The translations under genes were made by a program, and so were the position numbers. From Vanrija pseudolonga (taxonomy: Eukaryota; Basidiomycota; Tremellomycetes; Trichosporonales; Trichosporonaceae): a stretch of 64,000 bases of DNA. This document shows positions 10,949 to 21,643 of this stretch, piece after piece. Position 1 is the stretch's first letter, and every line of letters begins with the position of its first letter. The DNA lies in contig NC_085851.1 in NCBI RefSeq assembly GCF_020906515.1, positions 992,001 to 1,056,000 of the forward strand. Reading direction: 5' to 3'. The notes under the pieces were generated by a model, which saw nothing but the letters and a program-made list of their open reading frames with translations, made no database searches and was not told where the DNA came from.

Positions 10949-11763
10949 CCGTCGCTGGGAGACAGTTGACGACCGGGAAAGCCACTCTTGGGCCAAGATT
11001 AGCCAGTTAGCCACACCACCACCCTCCCGTGCGCAGGCTCTCGTCACACGGGCTATGCCATAAACGACAATGTTCGGTGGTGCCGACTGCGCACCGACGT
11101 CCCCCCACTTGACGTTTTCAGCAAGTGGTTATCGGTGAGAGCGAGCGTAACCTAATCGAATCTGTCGCATCGGGCCAGGCCAAGGAGGCGAGTGAGAAAC
11201 GTGTGAGGGAGAGAGGTGAGCGGGGTGGGTGTGAGTGGGGTGGGGTGTGAGAGGGCGGCTGGCCGGCTGGCTTGGCTGCGAGGAGGTTGGCGTGCTCGAG
11301 GGCCTGCCGAGCGCATCATTTCACGAAACGGGAACGAGTGCTGGACCCGCCTGTTGGACCGCTCACACCTTACCACTGGAATGGGGCCAGCAAGATGCCG
11401 CCGTTTCGCTGTTTGGAGCGGTTTCATAACGTCGATGCCGCCAAAAGCCCCGCGGGCGGGAAGTTGAAACTGCTGATATCAACGTAACACGCCGCGATCT
11501 GCCTGCGTCATTGGTCTGAAAAGCCAGCCCCCTGCCATCCAAACCACGATCCGTGCGGGATTCGCTCGGCAGGCACGCCATAATGAACACAGGTGAAGGA
11601 TGCATGTCGCTTCCGTGCCAGACGGGAACGATGTTACGAAGAGAGAGTTAAGGTCGCGCTGGCTGGTCATTTGGCACGAACACTGTCCCCGTGCCGCTTG
11701 GCGACAACGACTGCGCACGGGCCTGGCCTGGCCGTGACCGCGGCCACTGCATGCTGCTCACTC
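10949..11763. other. Intergenic, no supported gene
   Basis: This is the upstream region of the 9997-10881 gene and the 3' flank of the next gene. Only short frames without family resemblance were found. Confidence 0.55.
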
Positions 11764-13602
11764 TCACGCCGCCGAAGGCGCAGAGGCGTACGAGTAGGCA
11801 ACGTCGGGCGTGGGGCTGGCGCTGCCGCTGCCGCTGTCGCTGCCACTGGCTGAGGCACCGGAGGCAGAGGCTGAAGAAGCAGCAAAAGCAGCAGCGGCGG
11901 CAGGGTCGCTGGTGCCAAGCGCCGCGGGCTGAGAGGTCGACGCAGACGAGGAGGCGCCCGAGGCGTAGGAGGTGGCCGAGGTGGCCGAGGCGCCCGAGGC
12001 GGCCGCCGACTGCACATCAGAACTGACTGGGAGCGGGGCGGTGGAAGACGTTCCGCAGTTCGAGTGGTCTGAAACATGTCAGCATCCGGCGGTCTAAACT
12101 GGGCTCAATGATGACGACTCACGCTTGCCGCGGGCCTTGTTGTGGTGGCCGTGGCTGCGGTTCTGGGCGCGGTGGGTTCCGTTGTGGCCGCCGTGGTGGT
12201 GCGTGCCGTTGAGGCCGTGGGTGCGCTGGGTGCCATTCAGGCCATGAGCGTGGTGCGTGCCGTTGAGCCCGTGGCCGTGGCCGTGGTGGGTTCCGTTGTG
12301 GCCATGACCGTGGTGGGCAGTGGTACCGTTCTGAGCCTGGTCGGGGAGTTGGGCTGTCACGTTGCCGTATCCGGTGCCGTTGTTCGCAATGTCGCCAAAC
12401 TGGCGAGCGGTGACGCTGACATTCTGGGGCTTGTTGTAGATGCTAGTCCAGTTGAACGTGACCCAGTCGATCGCGGTCCAGTTGAGCAGCGTGTACTCGG
12501 TCCAGTTGACGTTGGCAAAGTCGGGGGTAGTGGGCTTGGCGAGGGCCGGAGTGGGAATGGTCGCATTGCCGGCGGGAGTGGGGATGGTCGCATTGTCGGC
12601 TCCAACACTCAGAATAGGCACGGTGGTGTTGCCAGCACCCGCAAGCGAGGTGTAGTTGGTGGTGTAGTTGGAGGAGTAGGTCGAAGAGTAGTTGCCAGTA
12701 GCAGAGGTGTAGTTCGAAGAGTAGTTGCCAGCAGCCGACGACAAAGAGTAGTCGCTGGCGGACACGGTCGACGTGGGGTTGCCAGCGGAAGCCGAGTAGT
12801 TACCAGCAGCCGAAGACGAGGAGTAGCGACCGTCAGCCGCAGACGAGCAGTTACCAGCAGCCGTGGCGGAGTAGTTGCCAGCAGACGTGGTCGCGGCGTC
12901 GCCACTGGCAGCCGCAGACGAGGCGTAGCTGCTCGCAGCCGAAGCCGCCGCGGAAGCCGCGGGGTAGCGGGTGGCACCCGAAGCCGACGAGTAGTTGCCA
13001 GCGGCCGCAGAAACCGAGTAGTTGCCGGCGGTGGCGGACGAGGAGCAGTTGCCAGCGTACATGGTCGAGGTGTCGCTGCTGGCAGCGGCGGAAGCCGAGG
13101 CGCCGTAGTTGGTGGCAGCCGAAGACGAGCCGTAGCCGCTGGCAACAGAAGACGAGGGGTAGTCGCCAACGCCGGCAGACGAGGTCGAGTTGTACGCGCC
13201 GTCGTCGCAGTCGTCGTCCTCCTCCTGGTCGTCCTCGCAGTCGTCGTCGCCCTGCTGGTCGCCGCCCTGCTGGTTGCCGCCCTGCTGGTTGCCGCCCGCA
13301 CCGTGGCCGTTGTGGCCATGACCGTGGCCGTGGCCGTTGCCGCTGCCCCAGGCACCGGCGGAGGTCGAGTTGGCCGAGCCGCCCTCGTCGCCGCCAGGGC
13401 CCCAAGCGGCCGTGTCGGTGGACTGGGTGCTAGTGGCGTCGGAGGAGGCGGAGTACGCGGTCGACGAGTCGGTCGGCGCAGCGGTGGCCGTGTCCGACGA
13501 CGAGGAGAGAGAGTCGCCAGTCGCGTCCTGACGCGGCTGGAGGGGGCGGGCGCCGACGAGGGCGAGCACCGCGAGGAGCGCAAAGGTGTGGGTACGAGTC
13601 AT
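11764..13602 (-). CDS. Secreted Ser/Asn/Ala-rich glycoprotein-like protein
   Basis: Exons 13602-12123 and 12068-11764 (intron 54 bases) give 594 residues. A signal peptide (MTRTHTFALLAVLALVGARP) is followed by a Ser/Thr/Ala-rich region, a Gly/His-rich segment with NQQGG repeats, an acidic Cys-containing patch (DDDCEDDQEEDDDCDDG), many GNYS/GNCS repeats, a NATIP repeat pair, a short more ordered segment rich in Trp-Thr (NWTEYTLLNWTAIDW), then LNGTHH-type His repeats. Asn-x-Ser/Thr sites are extremely dense, so heavy N-glycosylation is likely if secreted. The spliced tail is Ser/Ala-rich and carries no clear GPI signal. If the intron is kept the protein stops early at ESSSLSPV. A wall or mucilage protein is plausible; the repeats make large frames on the other strand meaningless. 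Confidence 0.78.
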
Positions 13603-14547
13603 GGTTTGTGGTGACAGTGAAGGAAGGGCGAAGGAAAGGTGGAACGAGTGTGAGTGTGAGTGATAGTGAGTGAAGACAGTAGCCAGTACTGTCTGTCGAA
13701 GGAAGAGGAAGAGGTGGTGGTGAGGAGAGAGACAAGGACGCGACGAGCGCCCCGTTAAGTATTGTTCTGCGCTGCTCTCGAGGCGGTGCATTGTGGTCGC
13801 GTCTGACAAGGACGCGGTGGTGCGAGGGCACAAAGCAGGAGGGGTGCAGGGGGCGAGGCAGTGTCGCGCGCGTCGCATCCTTGTCGCATCGGCGGCGGCG
13901 TCAGTCATCGTGTGAGAGGGGGGTGGATGGTGCGACACCGCCGACGCGGCGAGGAGCAGCGCCCCCTCGCATCCTGGACGCTGATCAGTGTCCTCGGCGT
14001 CGCACACGCCAACTAGTGTGTCGTCGTCGTCGCGCTTCCTCGTCGGCGCGTCGACTCGCGTCGTACCATGACGTCCATGATGGCCATGAAGAGGGGCTGA
14101 AGCGCCATCTTCGCGTCGTCGTGCGTGCGCGTCATGACGTCTGGCAGCCGCCTGCGACGCCGAGTTCGAGTGCGAGCCCCTCATCGTCATGCTCTGATAG
14201 CCCTTCCCGCTGCGCCATGTCCATCACGTGGGTAGCACCAAACGCCCAGTGTCAATTGTCAGCGCGTCAGAGACGTCTAGACGACTGAAACATTGTCTCA
14301 CCATTGTCTGTGTGGCGAATCTTCGTCATCGGGCTTCTTCCCACCTTTTTGTCTCGTCGTCGAGGCGACGCGGCGCAGCAGCAGTCTGTGCCTGTTCTGT
14401 TCCTGCCGCTCGCCGTTCCCACAAGCGCATCGGTGTCAGAGCCTCTTGCCCTGCTCCAAACCTTGATTGTGGGCCGGTTCTCCTCCAAGTCGCCCGTTGG
14501 CCGATCCGCTCATTGCCGACCGACAAATCCTCAAGACACGCATTACA
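13603..14547. other. Intergenic, promoter of the secreted glycoprotein gene
   Basis: The proximal part is rich in TGTGAGTGTGAGTGA-type runs on the plus strand (CA/CT-rich on the coding strand), as seen before other highly expressed-looking secreted genes here. No gene is supported. Confidence 0.5.
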
Positions 14548-14619
14548 GGTCTGATCGTATAACGGTTAGTACACAAGATTCTGATTCTTGTAATCTGGGT
14601 TCGATTCCCAGTCGGACCT
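14548..14619 (+). tRNA. tRNA-Gln, anticodon CTG
   Basis: A complete 72-base cloverleaf without intron. The acceptor stem pairs 14548-14554 (GGTCTGA) with 14612-14618 (TCGGACC). The anticodon stem CAAGA/TCTTG encloses a 7-base loop with CTG at 14581-14583, which reads glutamine CAG. The T arm is CTGGG-TTCGATT-CCCAG. The D arm carries the usual AACGGTTAGTA. Confidence 0.95.
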
Positions 14620-14653
14620 GCGCAGTAGAGCAAGCAAGCGTGACAGCGCCTGC

Positions 14654-14658
14654 TTTTT
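14654..14658 (+). terminator. Pol III T-run terminator of tRNA-Gln
   Basis: Five consecutive T residues, 35 bases past the tRNA end, are the first adequate RNA polymerase III stop signal downstream. Confidence 0.6.
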
Positions 14659-15054
14659 GAGTGGTGGCGCCGAGGAGGCGTCCGGCCGGTGCGAGAGGGG
14701 CGCAGGCAGTCGGCGTTCAGGGCCGAGGTGGCGGTGGCGATCAGACTCGGACCGTTGGTTGGGTTGTTGGGCCAAAAGATCTATTGTAACTGTGGAATGC
14801 AAAGTCGGTTGGGTGCGCCGAGAGTCTTGGTCTCGGCGTAGCGGCGCTGCGTGCCGTACCACGCCGCAGCACGGCGCATGCACCGACAGTCGCATGCCAG
14901 CGTTTTACCCTGTACAACTTCTACAACGCGTCGACGACAACTAGAACTATAAGAACAAGAATCCCAAAACGACAGTCAGCGCGAGCCTGCTCGCGCAGCT
15001 CCACCTGTACCCAGCCCCTCCCACGCCCTATGTACTACGCCCTCCTTCCGCCCA
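14659..15054. other. Intergenic, no supported gene
   Basis: Short stretch between the tRNA and the 3' end of the next minus-strand gene; nothing recognisable. Confidence 0.5.
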
Positions 15055-15603
15055 CTACGGCTTCCACCCGTCGATGCCGAGCACTCTGCGGACCTTGGGC
15101 GGCGGGGCGGCCGTCTCGTCGATACTCGCGAGGCCTGGGTCGATGTCGTGGTCTAGGCAGCCAGTCAGCTCGGCCTCGGAGCAAGCAGCACTCACGATCG
15201 ACAATCGCCTCCATCGGCTCGGTGAGGAAGCTTCTCACGCTGCCCTTGTGCGTCGAGTCGATACTGTGGGACTGGGCGATGTGCGTGCGCGGGTACGGCG
15301 CGCGCTCGCGCAGGTGCTGCGGGTGGTAGTAGCGGTACACGAACGCCAGCGCCACAGCAAGGACGAGGAGGAGGCCACCGGCCTGTGTGTGAGCCACCTG
15401 GCGTTCTCGCGAAAGGACCTACGACACTGCACGCGATGATGGTGTACGTGTCGATACTCGAGTCTGTGAGCGGCGTGGGCCCAGCCGACGTCGTGGCGTT
15501 GGCGGCACCCGGCGGCGCCGCATCTGTGTCGTGGAAACGAAGGTGGTCGGCGCGGCGTGCGCCAGCGAGAGCGAAGCGAGAGCAGGAGCAGTGGGAGCAC
15601 CAT
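15055..15603 (-). CDS. Single-pass membrane protein with Ser/Thr stalk (5' end unresolved)
   Basis: The 3' part is well supported: exons from 15423 upward, 15382-15196 and 15152-15055 encode a Thr/Ser/Pro-rich stalk (PPGAANATTSAGPTPL), one membrane helix (AGGLLLVLAVALAFVYRYY) and a basic-then-acidic cytoplasmic tail ending in VLGIDGWKP. The reading frame of the stalk has no ATG upstream. An ATG at 15603 opens a hydrophobic, signal-like MVLPLLLLSL, but in another frame, and no canonical intron of believable length connects them. Either there is a non-standard splice, a further upstream exon, or a base error in the assembly. The layout resembles small fungal wall-sensor or Mid2-like anchors, but that is only an analogy. 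Confidence 0.5.
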
Positions 15604-16293
15604 TTGCGATGGCGAGTAAGTGTGTGTGCGGTGCGAGCGTGAGCGTTGCGATCGATCGCTGTTATGCCATGGACGTACGGTTACGTTGGGCGGCTGGCCA
15701 ACCGAACTGGGGCCCGTCGTCGTGATGTGTGCGACTGGGACGCGCGACACACACGACAAACGTGCCAACAGTGTGGTAGCCACTTTGGTTTTACGGAATG
15801 CGTGCCTCGGCCGCTTGTTCTCGTCGTCGACGCTGCAAGCAGAGCGGCTTATCACGAGCCAGCGGGCGGACGGACGGAACGCGGGAGACAGACGACGTGC
15901 TCTAGCCTCCTCTACAATGTCGCGCTCGAGCGTTTCAAACGTGCTCGCGGGGCGTGCGTGCGTGCGGGCTACCACGGCGCTGTTTGGACTTTTGTATGCC
16001 AAGATAGCCAAGAGTTTGTAGCATGTTGTGTAGCGCGCAACGCAGCAGCTTGAGCCAGCCGAGAGAGAAATTCGACCACTAGTGCCACTGGCCCGCTTGC
16101 CGCTTGCCTTTGTCGGGTCTCCGCTCGCAGCGCGCGGAATGGCGTCGCACACCTTTCTGCCCAAGTGTCACTGGCGCCTCATCTCACGCTCATCTCAAGC
16201 AAGCGGGTCACACGCTCCCCGGCCGATTGATTGATCGCGAAATGGGTGCATTATTATAAGTATGCCCAAGGCCCCGTACTAGGTCGACGCCGG
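15604..16293. other. Intergenic, no supported gene
   Basis: Frames on both strands overlap and none shows a domain. Probably the promoter of the stalk protein plus the 3' flank of the next gene. Confidence 0.5.
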
Positions 16294-16865
16294 TCACTCG
16301 ACCTCCACAACCACCGCAAGCGCACGGCGTGACATGAACCACCGGTGCACCGCGTGCCAGTCGTACCAGTCTGGCGGGCTGGGCGGCGCCCTGTGCTGGG
16401 TATCGCGCATCGCCGAGGGGTCCGAGGCCGCGTCTTCCTCCAAGTTATCATCAATCACGAGCTGTCGCCACCTCGCCACACGCAGCATTGGGCCGACGTA
16501 GGCGTAGCTGTCCTCTGCGTCGTCGTCCGGCTTGGGAGTCCACAGGCGGAGGTCGAACTGGAATGAGTCAGAAGGCCCAGGCTCTGCCCGCTCCAACTTA
16601 CCTGCGGATCACTGATGTGCCCCCTCTTGGCGACGTACTGACGCGCGCCGTGCCACACGACGCTGTGTGCGCGGAAGGGCGTATTCGGGGTCCACGAGGC
16701 CGACAGAAGCTCGTCGTCGTTCGGGGGCGGTGCGAGACGCGGCGGGCCCGGCCGGGAGAAAAAGAAGGAGGCCGGAGACGCGAAACGCGCCTGTGCGGGC
16801 GCGGCGAGAACCGTCGAGAGCAGGGCGCCGGCGAGCACGAGGACAGCGAGCAGGCACGACCGCAT
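16294..16865 (-). CDS. Small secreted protein, 175 residues
   Basis: Exons 16865-16602 and 16557-16294 (intron 44 bases, in phase 0) give 175 residues. An N-terminal signal peptide ends near LLSTVLAAPAQA. The mature part has no cysteines in exon 1 after the signal, is rich in Pro, Trp and Asp (FDLRLWTPKPDDDAEDSY, PPSPPDWYDWH) and ends in a short valine-rich tail. No family is recognised. It is one of several secreted-protein genes in a row on this strand. Confidence 0.72.
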
Positions 16866-17024
16866 GGTGGGTGGTGAGGCAAGGAGCGTTAGAAACGAGC
16901 GTGCGTGAGATAGGCAGCGGCGAGACGGTCAATGGAAAGCAACGCGAGGTAAGCACTGACTTGAGCACAGCCCGCGCTTGACAATGCAATGGGGATGGCG
17001 AGCACGACGGTCGGATCGCGCCGA

Positions 17025-17051
17025 GGGAGAGAGGGAGGGAGGGAGGGAGGT
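17025..17051 (+). repeat. Purine-rich GGGA repeat, possible G-quadruplex
   Basis: Four GGG runs spaced by single A residues (GGGAGGGAGGGAGGGAGG) lie in the gap between two small secreted-protein genes. The spacing meets the usual four-run G-quadruplex pattern on the plus strand. Confidence 0.75.
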
Positions 17052-17383
17052 CAGTGTCGAGCGGTCAGTGCGCCGCCACACGCCGCCACAGAGGCAGGCC
17101 GTCCAGCGCCACACGGCCACTCGTGGCCACTGTGCTGCCTCGCCTCAATGCCTCCCTCCCCTTACCACTTCGGGCGGGGCCTCCTCCACGAACATGCTTA
17201 AGTCGCGCCGCGGGGGGGGCGAGGGCACGCCGCATCAGACGCCAGACGCCTCGTCCGAGTGCCACCAGATTCTCCGTCCTCCGACAGAGCGCCTCCAGGG
17301 CGGTGGTGTGCATGCTATGCTGCCAGCAGCTAGCCAAGCTACGGTGTATGTATACAGTGCCAGACTGTGTGCGTCGTCTCGCC

Positions 17384-17641
17384 TCAGCCGCGGTGGTGGC
17401 TGTGCTTGTCCCCCGCGCCGCCGCGCGCGGTGATGGGCTTGCCGCCCTCCGGGGGCGTGAGGCCGGCCTTGGCGGGCGTAAACTTGACCGGGCCGACAAA
17501 GGTAGGCCACACGATGGCGGGGGCTGCTGCAGCGGGGGCGTTGTCGCCGGCGAGTGCGATGGGCGTGGCGGCGGCGCCGTGGTGGTGGTGGTGCGCCGCG
17601 AGGGCGAGGAATGCGAGCACAAGCGAGACGAAGGGCTTCAT
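17384..17641 (-). CDS. Small secreted protein, 85 residues
   Basis: One exon. A signal peptide (MKPFVSLVLAFLALAAHHHHH) merges into a natural His run, followed by an Ala/Pro-rich segment and IVWPTFVGPVKFTPAKAGL, then GKPITARGGAGDKHSHHRG. There are no cysteines, so it is not a typical disulphide-rich effector. The His cluster could bind metal; that is inference only. Confidence 0.65.
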   Translation of the reverse strand: MKPFVSLVLAFLALAAHHHHHGAAATPIALAGDNAPAAAAPAIVWPTFVGPVKFTPAKAGLTPPEGGKPITARGGAGDKHSHHRG

Positions 17642-18431
17642 TATGTCGTGAGGTGGTTCGGCCGTGCCAGACGAGTCGATTTTGCGTAGCCTGCTACGTG
17701 GGGTAGAGATGAGAGGGGTTGGGATGGCGCGACATCACTGTCGAGCGCAGCTTAAGAACACGACGAGCACCACTACACCACCACGCCGGCCTTGAGAAGC
17801 TCGAAAATGGGGTCACGTCCTGAGCGTCACGTCGCCGCGCCGCGGCGTGTGGCTTCTCTACGCTCCTTCGCACCGGCCGGTGCGAAGCGAACATCGAAGC
17901 AAGCAAGCAGGCAGGCCGAGTAGCCGCGCAGCGCAGGCCGTATATAGCATTCGCCGGCGGCAGATCACACCGAGTGCTCGCTCCACTTAATAGCAGCAAG
18001 CTTTGGGGTGCGTGTGCGACACCTTGGTGCTCTGCGCTGCGGTGATGCGCTGGGTACACCACTGCGGGGTTCGATCTCGGGGTCTTGATCTAGCGCCGGG
18101 CTAGTGGGCTGGACTGGGCGATAGGGGTGGTGTGGGGAATAGGCTTATCACGATGGTCGTCGGTGGGGCCACGCCTATCGCGAGGCAGGCTCGTCGGCTG
18201 CCTTGCAGGAGTCGCGTGCACTTGTTGCTGGACATTGTGGGCTTGAGGCGAGGTGACTGCCTTGAGGCCTTAGGCTTGACTTCGAGGTGGTGAGGTCGCG
18301 AGGATAGCCCACGCCCTCGGCACCCCATCGGCAATCGCCGACGACGTCATACCCACCCACTCCTGCCCCACATGCTGCGATGGGGCATCAATGACCTTCT
18401 TGGCACTGTTCACTCAGCTACACTCACACCG
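17642..18431. other. Intergenic between divergent genes
   Basis: Separates the small secreted protein (minus) and the copper amine oxidase (plus) and probably carries both promoters. A tRNA T-arm-like string near 18067 is not part of a cloverleaf. Confidence 0.5.
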
Positions 18432-21146
18432 ATGCACGAGGAAGAAGAGCCGCTACTCAAGACAGAGGAGGAGGGGTACGCTGCGCCTCCTCGTCGCACG
18501 CCCAAGCGATCGCGAACGCGCTGGGCGACGGCGCTCGCGGCCGTCGGAACCCTTGCGCTCGCAGCTTGTGCAGCGTACTACTGCCAGCAACCTGCCGAGC
18601 AGCTCAAAGTATGCGCCGACTGGTCAGAACCGACCATCACTGCCCCGCGGAAGAGTGAGTCGCCCCCCGGGCCCGCTGACGCCCGCAGACATCTGGCGCA
18701 ACCTCGACCTCGACGAGGCGGTCGCCCTCCGCCGCTGGCTGCACCACCCCGACCAGGCGCTCAACCTCACTGACGCCGACACGGCGCGCGACTCGGACAA
18801 CTTCATCCACCTGGTCGAGAGCTACCACCCTAAGAAGGCGGACGCGCTGGCGTACCTCGACAGCGGGGGAGCGGAGGTGGAACGGTACGCCCGCGCTGTT
18901 ATCAACCACGGGCCAGCGGAGAAGGTTGTCGATTACCTCGTGGGGCCGTTACCTCTGTCTGAGCGCACGACTATCGTTCCCAACACGTAAGCGTTGTACT
19001 TACTCTGCTCCGCTAACCCCAGCGCCATCTACCATGCCAGCGTGCCCCTCAATGGCCGCTCGACGTTCAACTTCCCCGTCCTCACCGAGGCGATCGGGCG
19101 GCTAATGAGCCCGATCGACGACATCACGCGCGACCTGTTCAACATGAGCGCGGCGGACGGCTCGCTGACCATCTCGGCACAGATGCCAGTCTCGTATGAC
19201 GGCGCGTGGCGGCGTACGTGGATCCAGCTGAAACACAACGTGCCCGGCTCGTGGATCCGGAGCGTGGACTTTTACATCCTCGTCGACATGAGCGGGACCG
19301 ACGCGAGCCTGTGGCATGCGATGGGGTACGTCACCCACGGGCGGCTGTACCGAACCTTGGCGGCGCTGCGGGCCGCGTATGAGGCCGGCGAGTTCCACCG
19401 CACCAAGTGGGATCCCTCGGACTGGGCGTCGCGCAATGTGCGCGGCAAGCAGCGCGACCTCGACGACCGCGCCGGCCCGAGGCAGGTGCAGCCCGCTGGG
19501 CGGCGGTACCGCGTCGACACACAACAAGACTACATCACATGGATGGGGTGGGCATTCTACCTCGGCTTCGAGCGCGACATGGGCCTGCACCTGTGGGATA
19601 TCCGCTTCCGCTCCGAGCGCATCATCTACGAGCTGGCGCCGCAGGAGGCCATGGCGCAGTACTCTGGCTCGGACCCGCACCAGGCCGCGACGGTGTGGCT
19701 CGACCGCGCGTTCGGCATGGGCGGCCAGGTGCGCGAGGTGATACTGGGCTACGACTGCCCCGAGCACGCGACGCTGCTGAACGCCACGGTGCACGAGGGC
19801 GGGTCGACGCTGCGGCGAAACGCGATATGTGTGTATGAGCGGGTCGCGGAACGGCCGCTGTCGCGCCACACGGGGCGGGAGAAGGACACGTTTGGCGCGG
19901 TCAAGGGGTACGAGCTGGTCGTGCGGAGTATCTCGACCGTGGGCAACTACGACTAGTGAGCACCGGCGAAGGGGTGGCTGCTGACGGCAGTATCTTCGAC
20001 TACACGTTCCAGCTGGACGGCAGCCTCGAGATCCGCGTCTCGGCCTCGGGCTACCTCCAAGGCGGGACATGGGATGCCGCGCAAGGGCCGTACGGGCACC
20101 GCATCCACGGCGGCAACATGGGCAGCCTGCACGACCATGTGATCAACTACAAGATTGATTTCGACGTCGCGGGGGCCAACAACAGCTTTATGCGGGTCAA
20201 GCTTGAGCAGGAGGAGCGCGGGGACGAGTGGTTCGAGTTTGATGGCTGGGGCCCGGTGGTGCAGAGCAAGATTGTGCGCGAGGCCGTGGCGGAGGAGAGC
20301 CTGTTCGAGTTCCCGAGGAAGTGGGTGCGACGTTCGCTGGTGGTGAGCTGACGCCGACGCCAGTATGGAAGGCGCCTTTGTCGTCACAAACGAGGACAAG
20401 CTCAACGCGTGGGGCAACCCGCGTGGATACCAGCTCCATCCTGGCCCGCTGTGCCGCCTGGCCAACCTCGACGCCAAGCGCACAGAGAACAGCGTCAACT
20501 GGGCCAAGCACCACGTCGCCGTCAGCAGGTATCACGACGACGAGCCGAGCTCGAGCAGCATGTGGAACGGCAACCTGCCTGGCGCGCCCCCCGTCAACTT
20601 TTACAAGGTGCACCGTCCCCCCTTTGTTTGACTGCCTTCCAAGCTCACACCCCAGTTCTTCAACAAGGAGTCCCTCGCGCAGACCGACCTCGTGGTGTGG
20701 GCCAACCTCGGCACGCACCACATCCCGCGGGCCGAGGACGCGCCGAACACGCTCACGAACGTCGCGACGAGCTACCTCCTCCTCAGCCCGTGGAACTTCA
20801 ACGACCACGATGTGGCGATGGAGTGAGTCGCGAGCTTGGCACGCACGCCGCTGAAACACACGCCTAGATCCCGCAACTCGGTCATGCTCGCAAGCGACGA
20901 GCGCGGCGCATGGCGCATATCCGAGCCCGTATCCCAGCCGCGGTGCGCGGCCCCGCCGCCCCAGCAGCTGGACTATCACGGCCTCGACGCCTGGACGGAG
21001 GTCGGCCGGCCGCGCGCGCCCGGCGAGATTACAGCGCTCCGGACACATGGTGAGTTGGCACGGGCGAGATTGCCAGCCGACGTCGGGCGGGATACTAACC
21101 GCCGTGTTTGTTATCAGCCGACGCGATCCACGCGTTTGGAATGTAG
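18432..21146 (+). CDS. Copper amine oxidase, N-terminally membrane-anchored
   Basis: Eight exons (18432-18654, 18689-18986, 19023-19955, 19991-20320, 20364-20607, 20656-20822, 20868-21049, 21118-21146) give 801 residues. Copper/topaquinone amine oxidases turn primary amines into aldehydes with release of ammonia and hydrogen peroxide. The cofactor motif NYDY is at residues 482-485, so Tyr483 is the expected topaquinone precursor. The copper ligands appear as the HDH pair at 532/534 and a His near 698 in GTHHIPRAED. The stretch GLHLWDIRF holds the expected catalytic Asp. An Arg-flanked hydrophobic helix at about 32-50 predicts a type II membrane anchor behind a cytoplasmic EEEEPLL segment. An in-frame ATG at 18372 would add 20 residues. 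The stop at the end of the short last exon follows HAFGM. Intron 3 cuts the codon of the last Tyr of NYDY. Confidence 0.92.
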
Positions 21147-21643
21147 CCACCAAGCCTCGAGGTGTTAGGCGCGTCAGTGATGTACTGCTTAGTGCTGTCT
21201 CCCCCGGGTTGTGCCGAGCCCCGCCAGCTAGCCCAGCCCAACCCCGCCCCGCCCCCTTCCGTTGTCTCAGATGAATGATAGCCCACACCACCACCCCCGC
21301 CACCACTACTCCCGCGCTCGTCACGCCCGCGGGCCACACCGGGATGCACTGGAACGCATTACACCTCTCCGGATCGCCCCGACGTCGCGATATTGTGTTT
21401 CTCTAGACCCGAGGGCCGCTCGGCGTGTCTTTGTGGCCGATGCAAGTCGGCGGCGGCAAATACGTCGCCCCCGCAGCCGCCACCACCCCGCCGCCCACCG
21501 CGCCATCGGCGCTTGAATCTCCGGACCCGTAAATAACACCATCTACCCCGCCTACTGCTGCCAAACTCGTCTCGCTCTGCATTACATCTCCGAGCCCTAC
21601 TAGTACAAACAGTTTCAGAGCCATGCTAGCCACGCATGGCTAA
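21147..21643. other. Intergenic between convergent genes
   Basis: Shared 3' flank of the amine oxidase and the transcription factor; no gene is supported. Confidence 0.55.

Noticed and set aside
12094-14190. A 698-codon open frame on the minus strand, and a 490-codon frame at 12142-13614 on the plus strand
   Set aside because: The first simply extends the secreted-protein frame upstream of its signal-peptide start; the second is the compositional mirror of its repeats and has Arg/Val-only content.
18060-18115. tRNA-like string GGGGTTCGATCTCGGGG
   Set aside because: The flanking stems do not pair and no anticodon or acceptor stem can be drawn.
20321-20351. Continuation of the amine oxidase frame to a stop at 20351
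   Set aside because: A GTGGGT donor and a proper acceptor at 20363 join it to the next conserved exon; the read-through end is the unspliced form.
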